Positions 1 through 7,021 of a DNA stretch of 11,052 nucleotides are shown in pieces. The position numbers were made by a program, and so were the translations under genes. Origin of the DNA: Chloroflexota bacterium (lineage in GTDB: Bacteria > Chloroflexota > Anaerolineae > Anaerolineales > UBA4823); NCBI GenBank assembly GCA_012798185.1, contig JAAZNS010000404.1:1-11052 (forward strand). The letters run 5' to 3'. Position 1 is the stretch's first letter. Each line of letters begins with the position of its first letter. The notes beneath the pieces were generated by a model, which was not told where the DNA came from, made no database searches, and worked only from the letters and a program-made list of their open reading frames with translations.

Positions 1-2
1 TA

Positions 3-773
3 GCTGCATGGGGACGTTCAGCCTATAAAACAATAACAAAGACATTGCGTGTACCATTGATTGGCGTTTTTGTGGCATTCCTTTGGGCGGTTGTGCGTGG
101 TCTAATAAAATCATGGGCATTGATTGGATTTGGATTATGCGGTTTTGTTATTGCCGGGATCCTCTTTGAATTTTGGCGCGGCATTAGGGCGCGGCAGCAT
201 ACAAAGGCAGAAAGCTTCATCATTGCATTATTGCGTTTATTAAGTCGGAATCGCCGGCGTTATGGAGGGTATATCATCCATTTAGGGGTGGTATTGATGG
301 CGTTAGGCATCATTGGCATCGAGATGTTCCAAACCAAGACACAAGGCACAATTTCTCAAGGTGAACAATTAAATCTGGGTGCATATACAATAAAATACGA
401 GAAATTATCAATTTTCGAAACCGAAGACGGAAGAAATATCAGCCGTGCTGTGGTCAGTGTGTATAAGAATGGTCAATTCCTGCAAGAATTGTATCCCAGG
501 CGTGATTATTATTATCAATCGCAACAACAAATGACCATCCCAGGTGTGCGCAGTACCTGGGAAGATGATCTTTATATTATTTTAGTAGATTGGGAACCAG
601 TTACAGCGGAAGAGGCAACATTTAAAATATTCAATAATCCTCTAATAAATTGGCTCTGGATTGGCGGGATTGTTTTTATTCTGGGCGCAATGGTGGCTGT
701 CTGGCCTGACCGTGAATACTTTCCAGCAAAGAGCCAGGTTCGTCAACGTCAATACCATTCAGCTAAGATATAA
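3..773 (+). CDS. ccmF: Cytochrome c heme lyase subunit CcmF, C-terminal part (5' truncated by window edge)
   Basis: The reading frame is open from base 3, so the gene starts upstream; 256 residues of the C-terminal part are visible. CcmF is an inner-membrane protein that works with CcmH to move heme from holo-CcmE onto apocytochrome CXXCH motifs. Visible parts, in order: a hydrophobic pair of segments (about bases 45-180), then RRRYGGYIIHLGVVLMALGI, a transmembrane segment whose His (bases 279-281) matches the conserved CcmF histidine proposed as a heme ligand. An extracytoplasmic domain of about 100 residues follows, then a last membrane helix (NWLWIGGIVFILGAMVAVWPD-type ending, bases about 648-710), which is the characteristic CcmF C-terminus. 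The TTG at 45 is only an internal codon. ccmH follows after 9 nt, so the two are almost certainly cotranscribed. I am confident of the family. The WWD heme-binding motif lies outside the window. Confidence 0.93.
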   Translation, partial: AAWGRSAYKTITKTLRVPLIGVFVAFLWAVVRGLIKSWALIGFGLCGFVIAGILFEFWRGIRARQHTKAESFIIALLRLLSRNRRRYGGYIIHLGVVLMALGIIGIEMFQTKTQGTISQGEQLNLGAYTIKYEKLSIFETEDGRNISRAVVSVYKNGQFLQELYPRRDYYYQSQQQMTIPGVRSTWEDDLYIILVDWEPVTAEEATFKIFNNPLINWLWIGGIVFILGAMVAVWPDREYFPAKSQVRQRQYHSAKI

Positions 774-782
774 GGGGATTCG

Positions 783-1301
783 TTGAAAAGATTTAAAAAA
801 TTTCCGCATTTGGGTGATTGTATGTTTCGACTATTTCGAGGAACTGCAATAGTTGTCTTTGTTTTGACTTTTACATCGATGAGGGTAAGTGCTCAAACGC
901 CGCCTCCAACAGTCAGCGATGATCAAATCAATGCAATTGCCGAAGAGCTTTATTGCCCAGTGTGTGAAAATGTTCCTCTCGATGTATGCGGCACGCAGGC
1001 ATGTGAGCAATGGCGAGGATTAATTCGAGAAAAACTAGCGCAAGGTTATACTAAGGAAGAAATCAAGCAATACTTTGTGGATCAATACGGTGATAGAGTG
1101 CTGGCTGCCCCACCGGCAAAGGGGTTTAATATATTGGTTTACATTGTTCCCCCATTAGCCATATTGGCGGGTATATATTCTTTTTATCGAATATTGATTA
1201 CAGGGAAGAAAACGGTTGAACCGCAGCAGAAAATTGCTATTCCCTCATCTGACCAGGAAGAATTTCTCTCACTTTTGGAGGAAGAACTGAAAAATCGCTG
1301 A
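783..1301 (+). CDS. ccmH: Cytochrome c maturation protein CcmH (thiol-disulfide/heme-ligation subunit)
   Basis: A 172-residue protein. It has an N-terminal signal/anchor (hydrophobic residues about 20-33, with a likely cleavage site at VSA-Q, residues 35-38). The CcmH three-helix domain with redox motif CPVC (C58, C61) follows, then a C-terminal membrane helix (about 117-138, NILVYIVPPLAILAGIYSF) and a short acidic tail. CcmH reduces or holds the apocytochrome CXXCH thiols during heme attachment by CcmF. Two further cysteines, C69 and C74, lie just after the motif. I chose TTG at 783 because AAGGGGA sits about 5 nt upstream and the gap to ccmF is 9 nt. ATG at 822 (residue 14) is a serious alternative that gives a more standard signal peptide. 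The position between ccmF and a thioredoxin gene fits the function. Confidence 0.92.
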   Translation: MKRFKKFPHLGDCMFRLFRGTAIVVFVLTFTSMRVSAQTPPPTVSDDQINAIAEELYCPVCENVPLDVCGTQACEQWRGLIREKLAQGYTKEEIKQYFVDQYGDRVLAAPPAKGFNILVYIVPPLAILAGIYSFYRILITGKKTVEPQQKIAIPSSDQEEFLSLLEEELKNR

Positions 1302-1394
1302 TGCCCAAACTTTTTTCCAAAGTAACTGCTCAAGCTAATGGATTGTCTGACCTGATTCTATGATTTCAATAATTTCTTTGTTTTCCCAACCCCG

Positions 1395-1430
1395 CCCTCT
1401 CTTCCTGGCTGCAAGCGGCGAGGAACAGGG
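1395..1430. repeat. Imperfect hairpin in the ccmH-ccmG intergenic region
   Basis: CCCT (1395-1398) and TTCCT (1402-1406) can pair with AGGAA (1421-1425) and AGGG (1427-1430), around a GC-rich loop. The pyrimidine-rich left arm and purine-rich right arm resemble the better hairpin at 6244-6286, so it may be a degraded member of the same interspersed repeat type. No T-run follows it, so I do not call it a terminator. The rest of the 254-nt gap (1302-1555) holds no gene that I can see. Confidence 0.35.
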
Positions 1431-1483
1431 TAGGGTCAAATAAATCGAGAATCCAATATTAGGATACCTGTTGGACAAACCAC

Positions 1484-1527
1484 TTGGGTGGAAATTCACC
1501 CAAACTGGCTGATTGGTTACTTATAAT
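1484..1527 (+). promoter_or_regulatory. Candidate promoter/operator module, copy 1 (upstream of ccmG)
   Basis: An inverted repeat, TTGGGTG (1484-1490) / CACCCAA (1497-1503) with a 6-nt GAAATT spacer, is followed by GGCTGA (1507-1512). Nine bases later comes a perfect -10 hexamer TATAAT (1522-1527). No good -35 is present; the palindrome covers that position (centre about 40 nt before a start predicted from the -10). That arrangement would suit an activator-dependent or repressible promoter. Bases 1489-1512 recur at 2167-2190 with one mismatch. That this is a promoter is an inference. The palindrome could instead be an RNA hairpin within the operon transcript. Confidence 0.4.
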
Positions 1528-1555
1528 AATTTATACATCACATTCAGAGGTGCCG

Positions 1556-2128
1556 ATGTCTGATCAATTGACAGACCAGTCAGGAAAATTAAAATCGTTA
1601 CACATCCGTCCACTTTGGGGCAAACTTCTGATTTGGTTTGGATTGGTAGCTTTTCTAATCATTTTGGGTTTGGCATTGCTGCGCACCCAACAGGGTGGGA
1701 TGGCAATCGGTGATGTTTTACCCAACCTGACATTAACGACTTTTGATGGCCAAACAATCAATAATAATGATCTGACTGGTAAAGTAGTGGTTGTTAATTT
1801 TTGGGCGTCGTGGTGTAAACCTTGTGAACAAGAGGCAGCAGAACTGGAAGAAGCCTGGCGTTATTACCAATCAACTGAGAAGGTTGTCTTCTTAGGAATT
1901 GCATATGTGGATACTGAACCGGAAGCACGCGCATATTTACAAAAGTACCAAATTTCTTATCCTAACGGATTAGATCTTGGCACCCGCATTTCGGATGATT
2001 TTCGTATAAGTGGTGTTCCAGAAACATATATATTTGACAGAGATCATGTTTTGCAGTTCATTCAAATTGGACCGTTTCAATCGCTGGCTCAGTTAAAGGC
2101 GGTGGTCGATACCTATCTCGGTCCTTGA
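1556..2128 (+). CDS. ccmG: Membrane-anchored thioredoxin-like protein (CcmG/DsbE/ResA family)
   Basis: A 190-residue protein with a single N-terminal membrane anchor (residues about 23-42) followed by an extracytoplasmic thioredoxin fold. The fold contains VVNFWASW then CKPC (C87, C90) and the cis-proline loop GVPET (P155). CcmG/ResA proteins reduce the disulfide of apocytochrome c before heme ligation and are usually themselves reduced by CcdA/DsbD, which is not in the window. The start at 1556 is set by AGAGGTG ending 3 nt upstream. The open frame extends back to a TTG at 1484, but those codons fall in the repeated palindromic sequence and give no plausible leader. Whether to name it ccmG or resA cannot be decided from sequence alone, but the role in the Ccm cluster is clear. 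The flanking intergenic regions (254 and 153 nt) carry the same short repeat. Confidence 0.9.
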   Translation: MSDQLTDQSGKLKSLHIRPLWGKLLIWFGLVAFLIILGLALLRTQQGGMAIGDVLPNLTLTTFDGQTINNNDLTGKVVVVNFWASWCKPCEQEAAELEEAWRYYQSTEKVVFLGIAYVDTEPEARAYLQKYQISYPNGLDLGTRISDDFRISGVPETYIFDRDHVLQFIQIGPFQSLAQLKAVVDTYLGP

Positions 2129-2161
2129 TATTGAAAAAACGATATTGCTCAAACTACGAAG

Positions 2162-2205
2162 AAGTTTGGAAATTCACCCAAACTTGCTGAGTAGATGCAT
2201 AATAT
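2162..2205 (+). promoter_or_regulatory. Candidate promoter/operator module, copy 2 (upstream of the CcmI-like gene)
   Basis: Bases 2167-2190 repeat 1489-1512 with 23 of 24 identical. Here the dyad is GTTTGG (2164-2169) / CCAAAC (2178-2183). After GCTGA (2186-2190) there are 9 bases and then TAATAT (2200-2205), at the same place as the TATAAT of copy 1. The rest of the 153-nt gap (2129-2281) is AT-rich and shows no gene. The conserved spacing between repeat and AT-rich hexamer is the main argument for a promoter. The lack of a -35 and the intra-operon position are arguments against an ordinary one. Confidence 0.35.
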
Positions 2206-2281
2206 AAAATGTGAATTAGCTTAATCTGGTTAGCGTTTAGTAATTAAAAATAATCATTTTTAGGATATGAATTAAAAATCT

Positions 2282-2833
2282 ATGGACCTTGGCTCTTTAT
2301 TATTCATTTTAGGTATTTTGATCCTGGTTATATTGGTTATTAGTCAGCCTTTTTTCAACCATAAAGCATTGCCGGTGATAGGAGAAGACTCTAAAATTTC
2401 ACCGCTGCTGGCAGAGCAGGATCGGATCATCAATATCTTGGCAGAGCTTGATTTCGATCATCATGTGGGGAAAATCGATGATGAGAACTATCATTCCCAG
2501 CGCAATCAATTGATTGCACAGGGATTGCAGGTTTTGCAGCAATTGGAATCGCTCAAGGCAGGCAATATATCAAAAAATATCGCCGCAATTAGAAAATCCC
2601 ACCCAAATTTAGATAATTCAAATCCTGCCCAGGAAACATTTACTAGAAAGCGGGGCAGAAAGTGGGTGCTTACTACCCCTGATGACGACTTAGAAATCCT
2701 ATTGGCAGCAAGAAGACGTGAGCGTAGCGAAAAAGCAGGTGGTTTTTGCCCGCAATGTGGTACACCGGTGCAGTTATCCGACAGGTTTTGCCCTCGTTGC
2801 GGTGAGTCTTTATCCTTGAAGGGTAATGAATAA
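2282..2833 (+). CDS. CcmI-like membrane protein with C-terminal zinc ribbon
   Basis: A 183-residue protein with three parts. First is an N-terminal membrane helix (about 5-23). Second is a charged helical segment (47-80, ILAELDFDHHVGKI...YHSQRNQL) of the type seen after the first helix of CcmI/CycH, where the motif LxELDFDxxxGK...Y is usual. Third is a C-terminal zinc ribbon with CPQC (C156, C159) and CPRC (C170, C173). Classical CcmI continues into a periplasmic TPR domain that chaperones apocytochrome; that domain is absent and replaced by the zinc ribbon, which I infer faces the cytoplasm. No convincing Shine-Dalgarno precedes the ATG (AGGA lies about 17 nt upstream). The next gene starts 2 nt after the stop, so the pair is translationally linked. 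Function is inferred from context; a neutral name would be zinc-ribbon domain protein. Confidence 0.8.
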   Translation: MDLGSLLFILGILILVILVISQPFFNHKALPVIGEDSKISPLLAEQDRIINILAELDFDHHVGKIDDENYHSQRNQLIAQGLQVLQQLESLKAGNISKNIAAIRKSHPNLDNSNPAQETFTRKRGRKWVLTTPDDDLEILLAARRRERSEKAGGFCPQCGTPVQLSDRFCPRCGESLSLKGNE

Positions 2834-2835
2834 CG

Positions 2836-4758
2836 ATGAGGCGTTTTATACTCATGAAATGTTTTCAGATTGGGTGGCTGGCTGCCTTAGCTTTATTTAT
2901 AAGCGCCTGTTCTTTTTCCCTATCAGCTGATATCACGCCGCCTCCCGGCGCTGAATATTCGGAAGCTGTTCCCACCCAATCAGGACGAGCAAGCGTGGTT
3001 GTTTATCCATTGGTACCGCCCGATCCAAATAGCGGAAAAATCATCTATGATTCAAAATGCGCTTCTTGCCATGGCGCCAACGGGAAAGGGGATGGAGAAC
3101 GGGCAAATCAATTACCTAACCCTGTTACGGCATTAAGTTCTCTGGATATTATCCGCCAGGCAAAGCCCTCCGATTGGTTTTATATGATTAAAAATGGCAA
3201 CCTGGAACGCTATATGCCTCCCTTCCCAAGCCTTTCTGATCGACAAATATGGGATGTGGTAGCCTATTTGTATCATATCAGTGCCGTTGATTCTTTCCAG
3301 GATGCGGGCAAAAAAGCTTTTCAGGATTATTGCGTCAGGTGTCATGGTGAACAAGCCAAGGGTGATGGGATTGATGCTGCAAAACTATCTTCTCCACCTG
3401 CCAATATTGCAGATTTAGCATTCATGTCCAGAATGTCATCTCAAGACCTTTATCGCTCGATCACAATCGGTTTATCGCCTGATATGCCTCCTTTTGGGAA
3501 TATTCTTTCTGAAGAAGATCGGTGGGCAATTATCGATTATTTACGAAGCCTTAAGTTTTCGTCACCTATCGTTGTTGCCGTAACTCCTACACCGGAAATT
3601 ACCTCAACCATTGCTTCAGCAGAACCCTTACCTAATGTTTCGGCAACTAGTGTGACAGAAACGGGAATCATTACCGGTAGAGTTGTAAATGGCACAGATA
3701 ATGATCCAACCTCCCAATTAACCATAACTTTACGAGGATTTGATAATTCGAATCAGGTGATTACAGAAACAACAAAAACCACCTTGGATGGAAAATTTAG
3801 TTTTCATGGCATCGAACTGGTGGAAGGGCGTGTTTTCATCGCAACAGCCGAATTCGATAATACGACTTATAGTTCGGATGTCACTGTGGTTGCACCAGGT
3901 GCCAATTCGCTGGATCTCCCTATCACCGTTTATAAAACCACCACTGATCCATCAATAATTAAGGTAGATCGGCTGCATTTATTTTTTGAAATGGTCGACG
4001 ATCAGACTGTCAGAGTAATTGAGTTATATATTATGTCGAATCCATCCAATTTAACCTTGATCCAGGAGAGGGAAGGTGTACCGACGATCAAATTTAAATT
4101 ACCCGTAGGATCAAAAAATCTTCAATTTCAGGATAGTGTATTAGGCGAAAGATATATCGAAACCCCCGACGGTTTTGGAGATACTTATGGTGTGCGTCCG
4201 GGTTCGGGAAATTACCAAGTACTTTTTGCTTTCGAAATGCCTTATAACCGTAAGATGGAATTAGTACAAACGATGCTGCTGCCAGTCGACGCAGTGGTCA
4301 TTTTGATTCCTGAGGGTACTCTTCGCATTCAGGGAGAGATTCTTCAAGAAGAGGGTGTACGGACTGTGGAGAACACCCAATATCGCATGTATAGCGGTGG
4401 CAGATTAAATGTGGGGCAGGATTTAAACTTGACCATTACGGGTAGTTTAAGAGGAAGCCCGGTATTTAGTTTGGGCAGGAATCCGAATCTGGTCATTGGT
4501 ATGGGGATGTTTGCTTTATCTTTGGCATTATCTGGATTTTGGTTATTCTGGCATAATCGAAAGCAGCGTATTATCGATAAGGTCGGACAACACAACCGGC
4601 CATTGGAAACCTCTGAAACGCTTATGGATGCTATCCTGGCGTTGGATGATTTGTATCAAGCGGGTGAACTGCCTGAAGAAGCCTACCACTCCCGCCGGCA
4701 ACAGCTCAAAGAGCGTTTGAAAACGGTAATGTCTCTATCCGATAATTTTAATAATTAA
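2836..4758 (+). CDS. Diheme cytochrome c lipoprotein with Ig-like/regulatory domain, C-terminal membrane helix and CcmI-like tail
   Basis: A 640-residue multidomain protein. Order: lipoprotein signal with lipobox ISAC (C25 lipidated); cytochrome c domain 1 with CASCH (75-79) and a likely axial Met in MPPF (M127); cytochrome c domain 2 with CVRCH (166-170) and MPPF (M217); a Thr/Pro-rich linker (about 245-275). Then a beta-rich carboxypeptidase-regulatory-like domain (about 276-370, GIITGRVVNG...DGKFSFHGI), a further beta-rich region of no recognised family (about 370-545), a membrane helix (about 552-572) followed by HNRKQR (positive inside), and a cytoplasmic helix (596-628). The hemes would sit outside the membrane and carry electrons; the redox partner is unknown. 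ATG 2836 lies 2 nt after the previous stop; ATG 2854 (residue 7) is an equally good start for the signal peptide. The protein is both a likely Ccm product and encoded within the ccm operon. Confidence 0.85.
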   Translation: MRRFILMKCFQIGWLAALALFISACSFSLSADITPPPGAEYSEAVPTQSGRASVVVYPLVPPDPNSGKIIYDSKCASCHGANGKGDGERANQLPNPVTALSSLDIIRQAKPSDWFYMIKNGNLERYMPPFPSLSDRQIWDVVAYLYHISAVDSFQDAGKKAFQDYCVRCHGEQAKGDGIDAAKLSSPPANIADLAFMSRMSSQDLYRSITIGLSPDMPPFGNILSEEDRWAIIDYLRSLKFSSPIVVAVTPTPEITSTIASAEPLPNVSATSVTETGIITGRVVNGTDNDPTSQLTITLRGFDNSNQVITETTKTTLDGKFSFHGIELVEGRVFIATAEFDNTTYSSDVTVVAPGANSLDLPITVYKTTTDPSIIKVDRLHLFFEMVDDQTVRVIELYIMSNPSNLTLIQEREGVPTIKFKLPVGSKNLQFQDSVLGERYIETPDGFGDTYGVRPGSGNYQVLFAFEMPYNRKMELVQTMLLPVDAVVILIPEGTLRIQGEILQEEGVRTVENTQYRMYSGGRLNVGQDLNLTITGSLRGSPVFSLGRNPNLVIGMGMFALSLALSGFWLFWHNRKQRIIDKVGQHNRPLETSETLMDAILALDDLYQAGELPEEAYHSRRQQLKERLKTVMSLSDNFNN

Positions 4759-4779
4759 TGGATATTTTGTTTGGGCAAT

Positions 4780-5487
4780 ATGATAGAAGTCCATAATCTA
4801 GAAAAACGGTTTGGCATTAAACCCGTATTGAAGGGATTGAATTTTCAGGCATCATCTGGTGAATTTGTGGCGATTTTAGGTCCTAACGGTGCTGGAAAAA
4901 CAACATTTTTACGGATTTTAGCCTCGTTATCACGCCCTTCATCAGGCAAGATCCGAATTTCGGGTTATCCAATACCAGCTCAAGCTGGGGTTGTCCGCAG
5001 TCTTATTGGTGTAGTTACTCACCAACCTTTGTTATATGGTGATCTCTCTGCTGAGGAAAACCTGTTTTTTTATGGACGCATGTATGACGTAGCAAAGCTT
5101 GAGAATAGGGTCTGCGAAGTATTGCAGCTGGTTGGGTTATATAACCGCAGACATGATCTGGTGCGCACTTATTCACGCGGGATGCAACAACGATTGACTA
5201 TCGGCAGAGCCATACTTCATAAACCCGTGGTGATGCTTTTCGACGAACCCTACACCGGATTAGATCAGGATGCCGTCATTATGCTGGATGGAATCTTGCG
5301 GGATATCGTAGCGAGTGGACATACGGTAGTCATGACCTCCCATGATCTAAGCCGAGCCGTAGAGCTGGCAAGCCGTATTGACGTTTTATCACGCGGTTTA
5401 ATTGCTGCTTCGGTGCATAAGCAGGATATTACACAAGATCGGTTAATTTCATTTTATCGTCAGGCGGTGGCGGAGACAAATCCTTGA
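4780..5487 (+). CDS. ccmA: Heme exporter ATP-binding protein CcmA
   Basis: A 235-residue ABC ATPase. Walker A is GPNGAGKTT (34-42), followed by a Q-loop region (VVTHQPLLYGDLS), the signature SRGMQQR (132-138) in place of LSGGQ, Walker B VVMLFDEP (D155, E156) and the switch His in MTSHD (H188). CcmA powers the CcmABCD complex that releases holo-CcmE from CcmC and CcmD. I prefer ATG 4780 to the in-frame TTG 4771 because MIEVHNLEKRFG is the usual CcmA N-terminus. The upstream GGG is a weak Shine-Dalgarno. The stop overlaps the start of ccmB by 4 nt (TTGA), implying translational coupling. The family assignment of the ATPase as CcmA rests on the adjoining ccmB and ccmC. Confidence 0.93.
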   Translation: MIEVHNLEKRFGIKPVLKGLNFQASSGEFVAILGPNGAGKTTFLRILASLSRPSSGKIRISGYPIPAQAGVVRSLIGVVTHQPLLYGDLSAEENLFFYGRMYDVAKLENRVCEVLQLVGLYNRRHDLVRTYSRGMQQRLTIGRAILHKPVVMLFDEPYTGLDQDAVIMLDGILRDIVASGHTVVMTSHDLSRAVELASRIDVLSRGLIAASVHKQDITQDRLISFYRQAVAETNP

Positions 5488-6224
5488 CAGAGAAATCAGG
5501 AACCAGCATATCTGTAAATGATTCTATTCGGAAAACAATGAGTGGAGGGGCAAAGGCGTATTTTAAAGCAATCCATGCAATAGTATGGAAAGATCTTTCA
5601 GCAGAATTACGCAGCCGGGAACTACTTTCTTCAATGCTGGTATTTGCCTTATTGGTTATCTTGATTTTCAATTTTGCCCTGGATCTGGATATAAAAATAC
5701 GTTCCACTATGACTGCTGGTGTGCTATGGGCTACCTTCGCTTTTGCCGGCACCCTTGGACTGAATCGTTCGCTTGCATTAGAGAAAGACCGGGGCTGCTT
5801 GGATGGTTTGCTGCTCGCGCCAGTGGACCGCAGCGTTATCTACTTTGGCAAAGCAATTAGCAATTTGGTTTTCATGCTGCTGGTTGAAGCAATCGTATTA
5901 CCGGTTTATAACTTTTTGTACAACGTCAATTTGTTTCATTGGGGGTTTTTAGTGACTTTGCTGCTTGGTTCGCTGGGATATGTCATCGTGGGCACGTTGT
6001 TAGCGAGTATGGCAGTGCAAACCCGCACCAGAGATATATTACTGCCCATCTTATTATTTCCTGTAATTATCCCAGTGTTGATCAGTGCATTAAAAGCCAG
6101 CAATGGATTTTTACAGGGATTAGCGGTCGCTGATATCTTACCCTGGATCAATATATTAATCGTATATGATCTCATTTTTGCTGCGATTTCCTTCGTGGCA
6201 TTTGATTATGTGGTGGAGGAATAA
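5484..6224 (+). CDS. ccmB: Heme exporter membrane protein CcmB
   Basis: A 246-residue polytopic membrane protein with about six hydrophobic segments. The N-terminal cytoplasmic part, AIVWKDLSAELRSRELLSSM, is the characteristic CcmB opening (W-K-D-L-x-x-E-x-R). The motif GTLGLNRSLALEKDRGCLDGLLLAP lies in the cytoplasmic loop after the second helix, another CcmB hallmark. It pairs with CcmA as the permease half of the ABC transporter. TTG 5484 is chosen because GGCGGAG lies about 9 nt upstream and it overlaps the ccmA stop by 4 nt; ATG 5538 (residue 19) has no Shine-Dalgarno but would bring the length closer to the usual ~220 residues. It is followed by an 85-nt gap containing a hairpin repeat. 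Confidence 0.93.
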   Translation: MTEKSGTSISVNDSIRKTMSGGAKAYFKAIHAIVWKDLSAELRSRELLSSMLVFALLVILIFNFALDLDIKIRSTMTAGVLWATFAFAGTLGLNRSLALEKDRGCLDGLLLAPVDRSVIYFGKAISNLVFMLLVEAIVLPVYNFLYNVNLFHWGFLVTLLLGSLGYVIVGTLLASMAVQTRTRDILLPILLFPVIIPVLISALKASNGFLQGLAVADILPWINILIVYDLIFAAISFVAFDYVVEE

Positions 6225-6243
6225 TGCCCTCACCTAATCCCCC

Positions 6244-6286
6244 ATTCCCCCCTCCCTCTCTTGTTTTGGGGAGAGGAAAGGGGAAT
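6244..6286. repeat. Purine/pyrimidine-asymmetric hairpin between ccmB and ccmC
   Basis: ATTCCCC (6244-6250) pairs with GGGGAAT (6280-6286) and CCTCTC (6255-6260) with GAGAGG (6271-6276), giving a 13-bp interrupted stem around a 10-nt loop. The sequence type (pyrimidine-rich left arm, purine-rich right arm, preceded by CCCTCACCTAATCCCCC) is that of an interspersed palindromic repeat common in some bacterial genomes. No U-run follows, so it is unlikely to be a terminator. It could moderate ccmC expression or stabilise an upstream transcript, but this is inference. Confidence 0.6.
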
Positions 6287-6309
6287 ATGAAATATAGGAA
6301 CAAATTGTT

Positions 6310-7008
6310 ATGGAATCAACGCCTCGTTGGTTGAAAGTATTGGATTATATTACAGCAACCATGTTCATTGCAGCTATCCTAATGGTATTTTTCTATGCAC
6401 CCACAGAAGCCGTGATGGGAGCAGTGCAGCGTGTGTTTTATTTTCACGTTGCGTCAGGTTGGGTGGGAATGTTGGGCTTTCTTACTACTGCTGTGGCGGG
6501 AGTGGTTTATTTAAAAACAAGCTGCCGGATTTGGGATATTGTGGGTTTAGCTGCAGTGGAAATCGGGATCGTGTTTGTGTTCATCACGATTGTCACCGGC
6601 TCGATTTGGGCGCGCCCGGTTTGGAACACTTGGTGGACGTGGGATCCGCGCTTGACCACCGCCGCCTTTATGGAGTTGATCTACGCGGCTTATATTATGT
6701 TACGCCAGGGGATCGATGATCCCGATCGGCGGGCGCGTTTTGGGGCAGTGTATGCAATTATAGGATTTGTCAGCGTGCCGTTCACGTTTATGTCGGCGCG
6801 GATGTTCCGCACCATCCACCCTGTTGTAGTAGGAATCAATCAGCCTGGCTCACTGGGAGGTTTCGATATGACACCCAGAATGCTGCAAACTTTCTTATTC
6901 AGTCTGCTGATGTTCACTTTTGTATTCGCCGATTTATTGTGGCGGCGCATCCGATTGGGATTGTTGGCTGATAAGGCGGCGCAAATGAAGATGAAGAGAA
7001 ATGAATAA
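6310..7008 (+). CDS. ccmC: Heme-handling protein CcmC (heme lyase for CcmE)
   Basis: A 232-residue, six-helix membrane protein of the HemeHandling family. The tryptophan-rich WWD motif reads WNTWWTWDPRLTT (105-117). Conserved flanking histidines, proposed external heme ligands, are H46 (VFYFHVASGW) and H170 (RTIHPVV). CcmC presents heme to CcmE and attaches it covalently, working with CcmD and CcmAB. ATG 6310 is preceded by AGGAA about 9 nt upstream. Length and motif spacing are normal. A 193-nt gap holding a palindromic element separates it from ccmD. Confidence 0.95.
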   Translation: MESTPRWLKVLDYITATMFIAAILMVFFYAPTEAVMGAVQRVFYFHVASGWVGMLGFLTTAVAGVVYLKTSCRIWDIVGLAAVEIGIVFVFITIVTGSIWARPVWNTWWTWDPRLTTAAFMELIYAAYIMLRQGIDDPDRRARFGAVYAIIGFVSVPFTFMSARMFRTIHPVVVGINQPGSLGGFDMTPRMLQTFLFSLLMFTFVFADLLWRRIRLGLLADKAAQMKMKRNE

Positions 7009-7021
7009 TAGACTCCACCCC

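Noticed and set aside
1484..1555. Upstream TTG-initiated extension of the ccmG frame
   Set aside because: It lies in the repeated palindromic intergenic sequence, lacks a Shine-Dalgarno and adds an implausible leader; ATG 1556 has AGAGGTG just upstream.
4496..4720. 74-codon + frame inside the cytochrome gene
   Set aside because: Fully inside the 3' part of a well-supported gene in another frame, rich in W/K/S with no own signals.
5429..5752. 107-codon minus-strand frame across the ccmA/ccmB junction
   Set aside because: Antisense to two strongly supported, overlapping genes, with no Shine-Dalgarno or motif; antisense shadow.
6244..6286. Rho-independent terminator between ccmB and ccmC
   Set aside because: The stem is not followed by a T-run and would split an operon whose genes act together.
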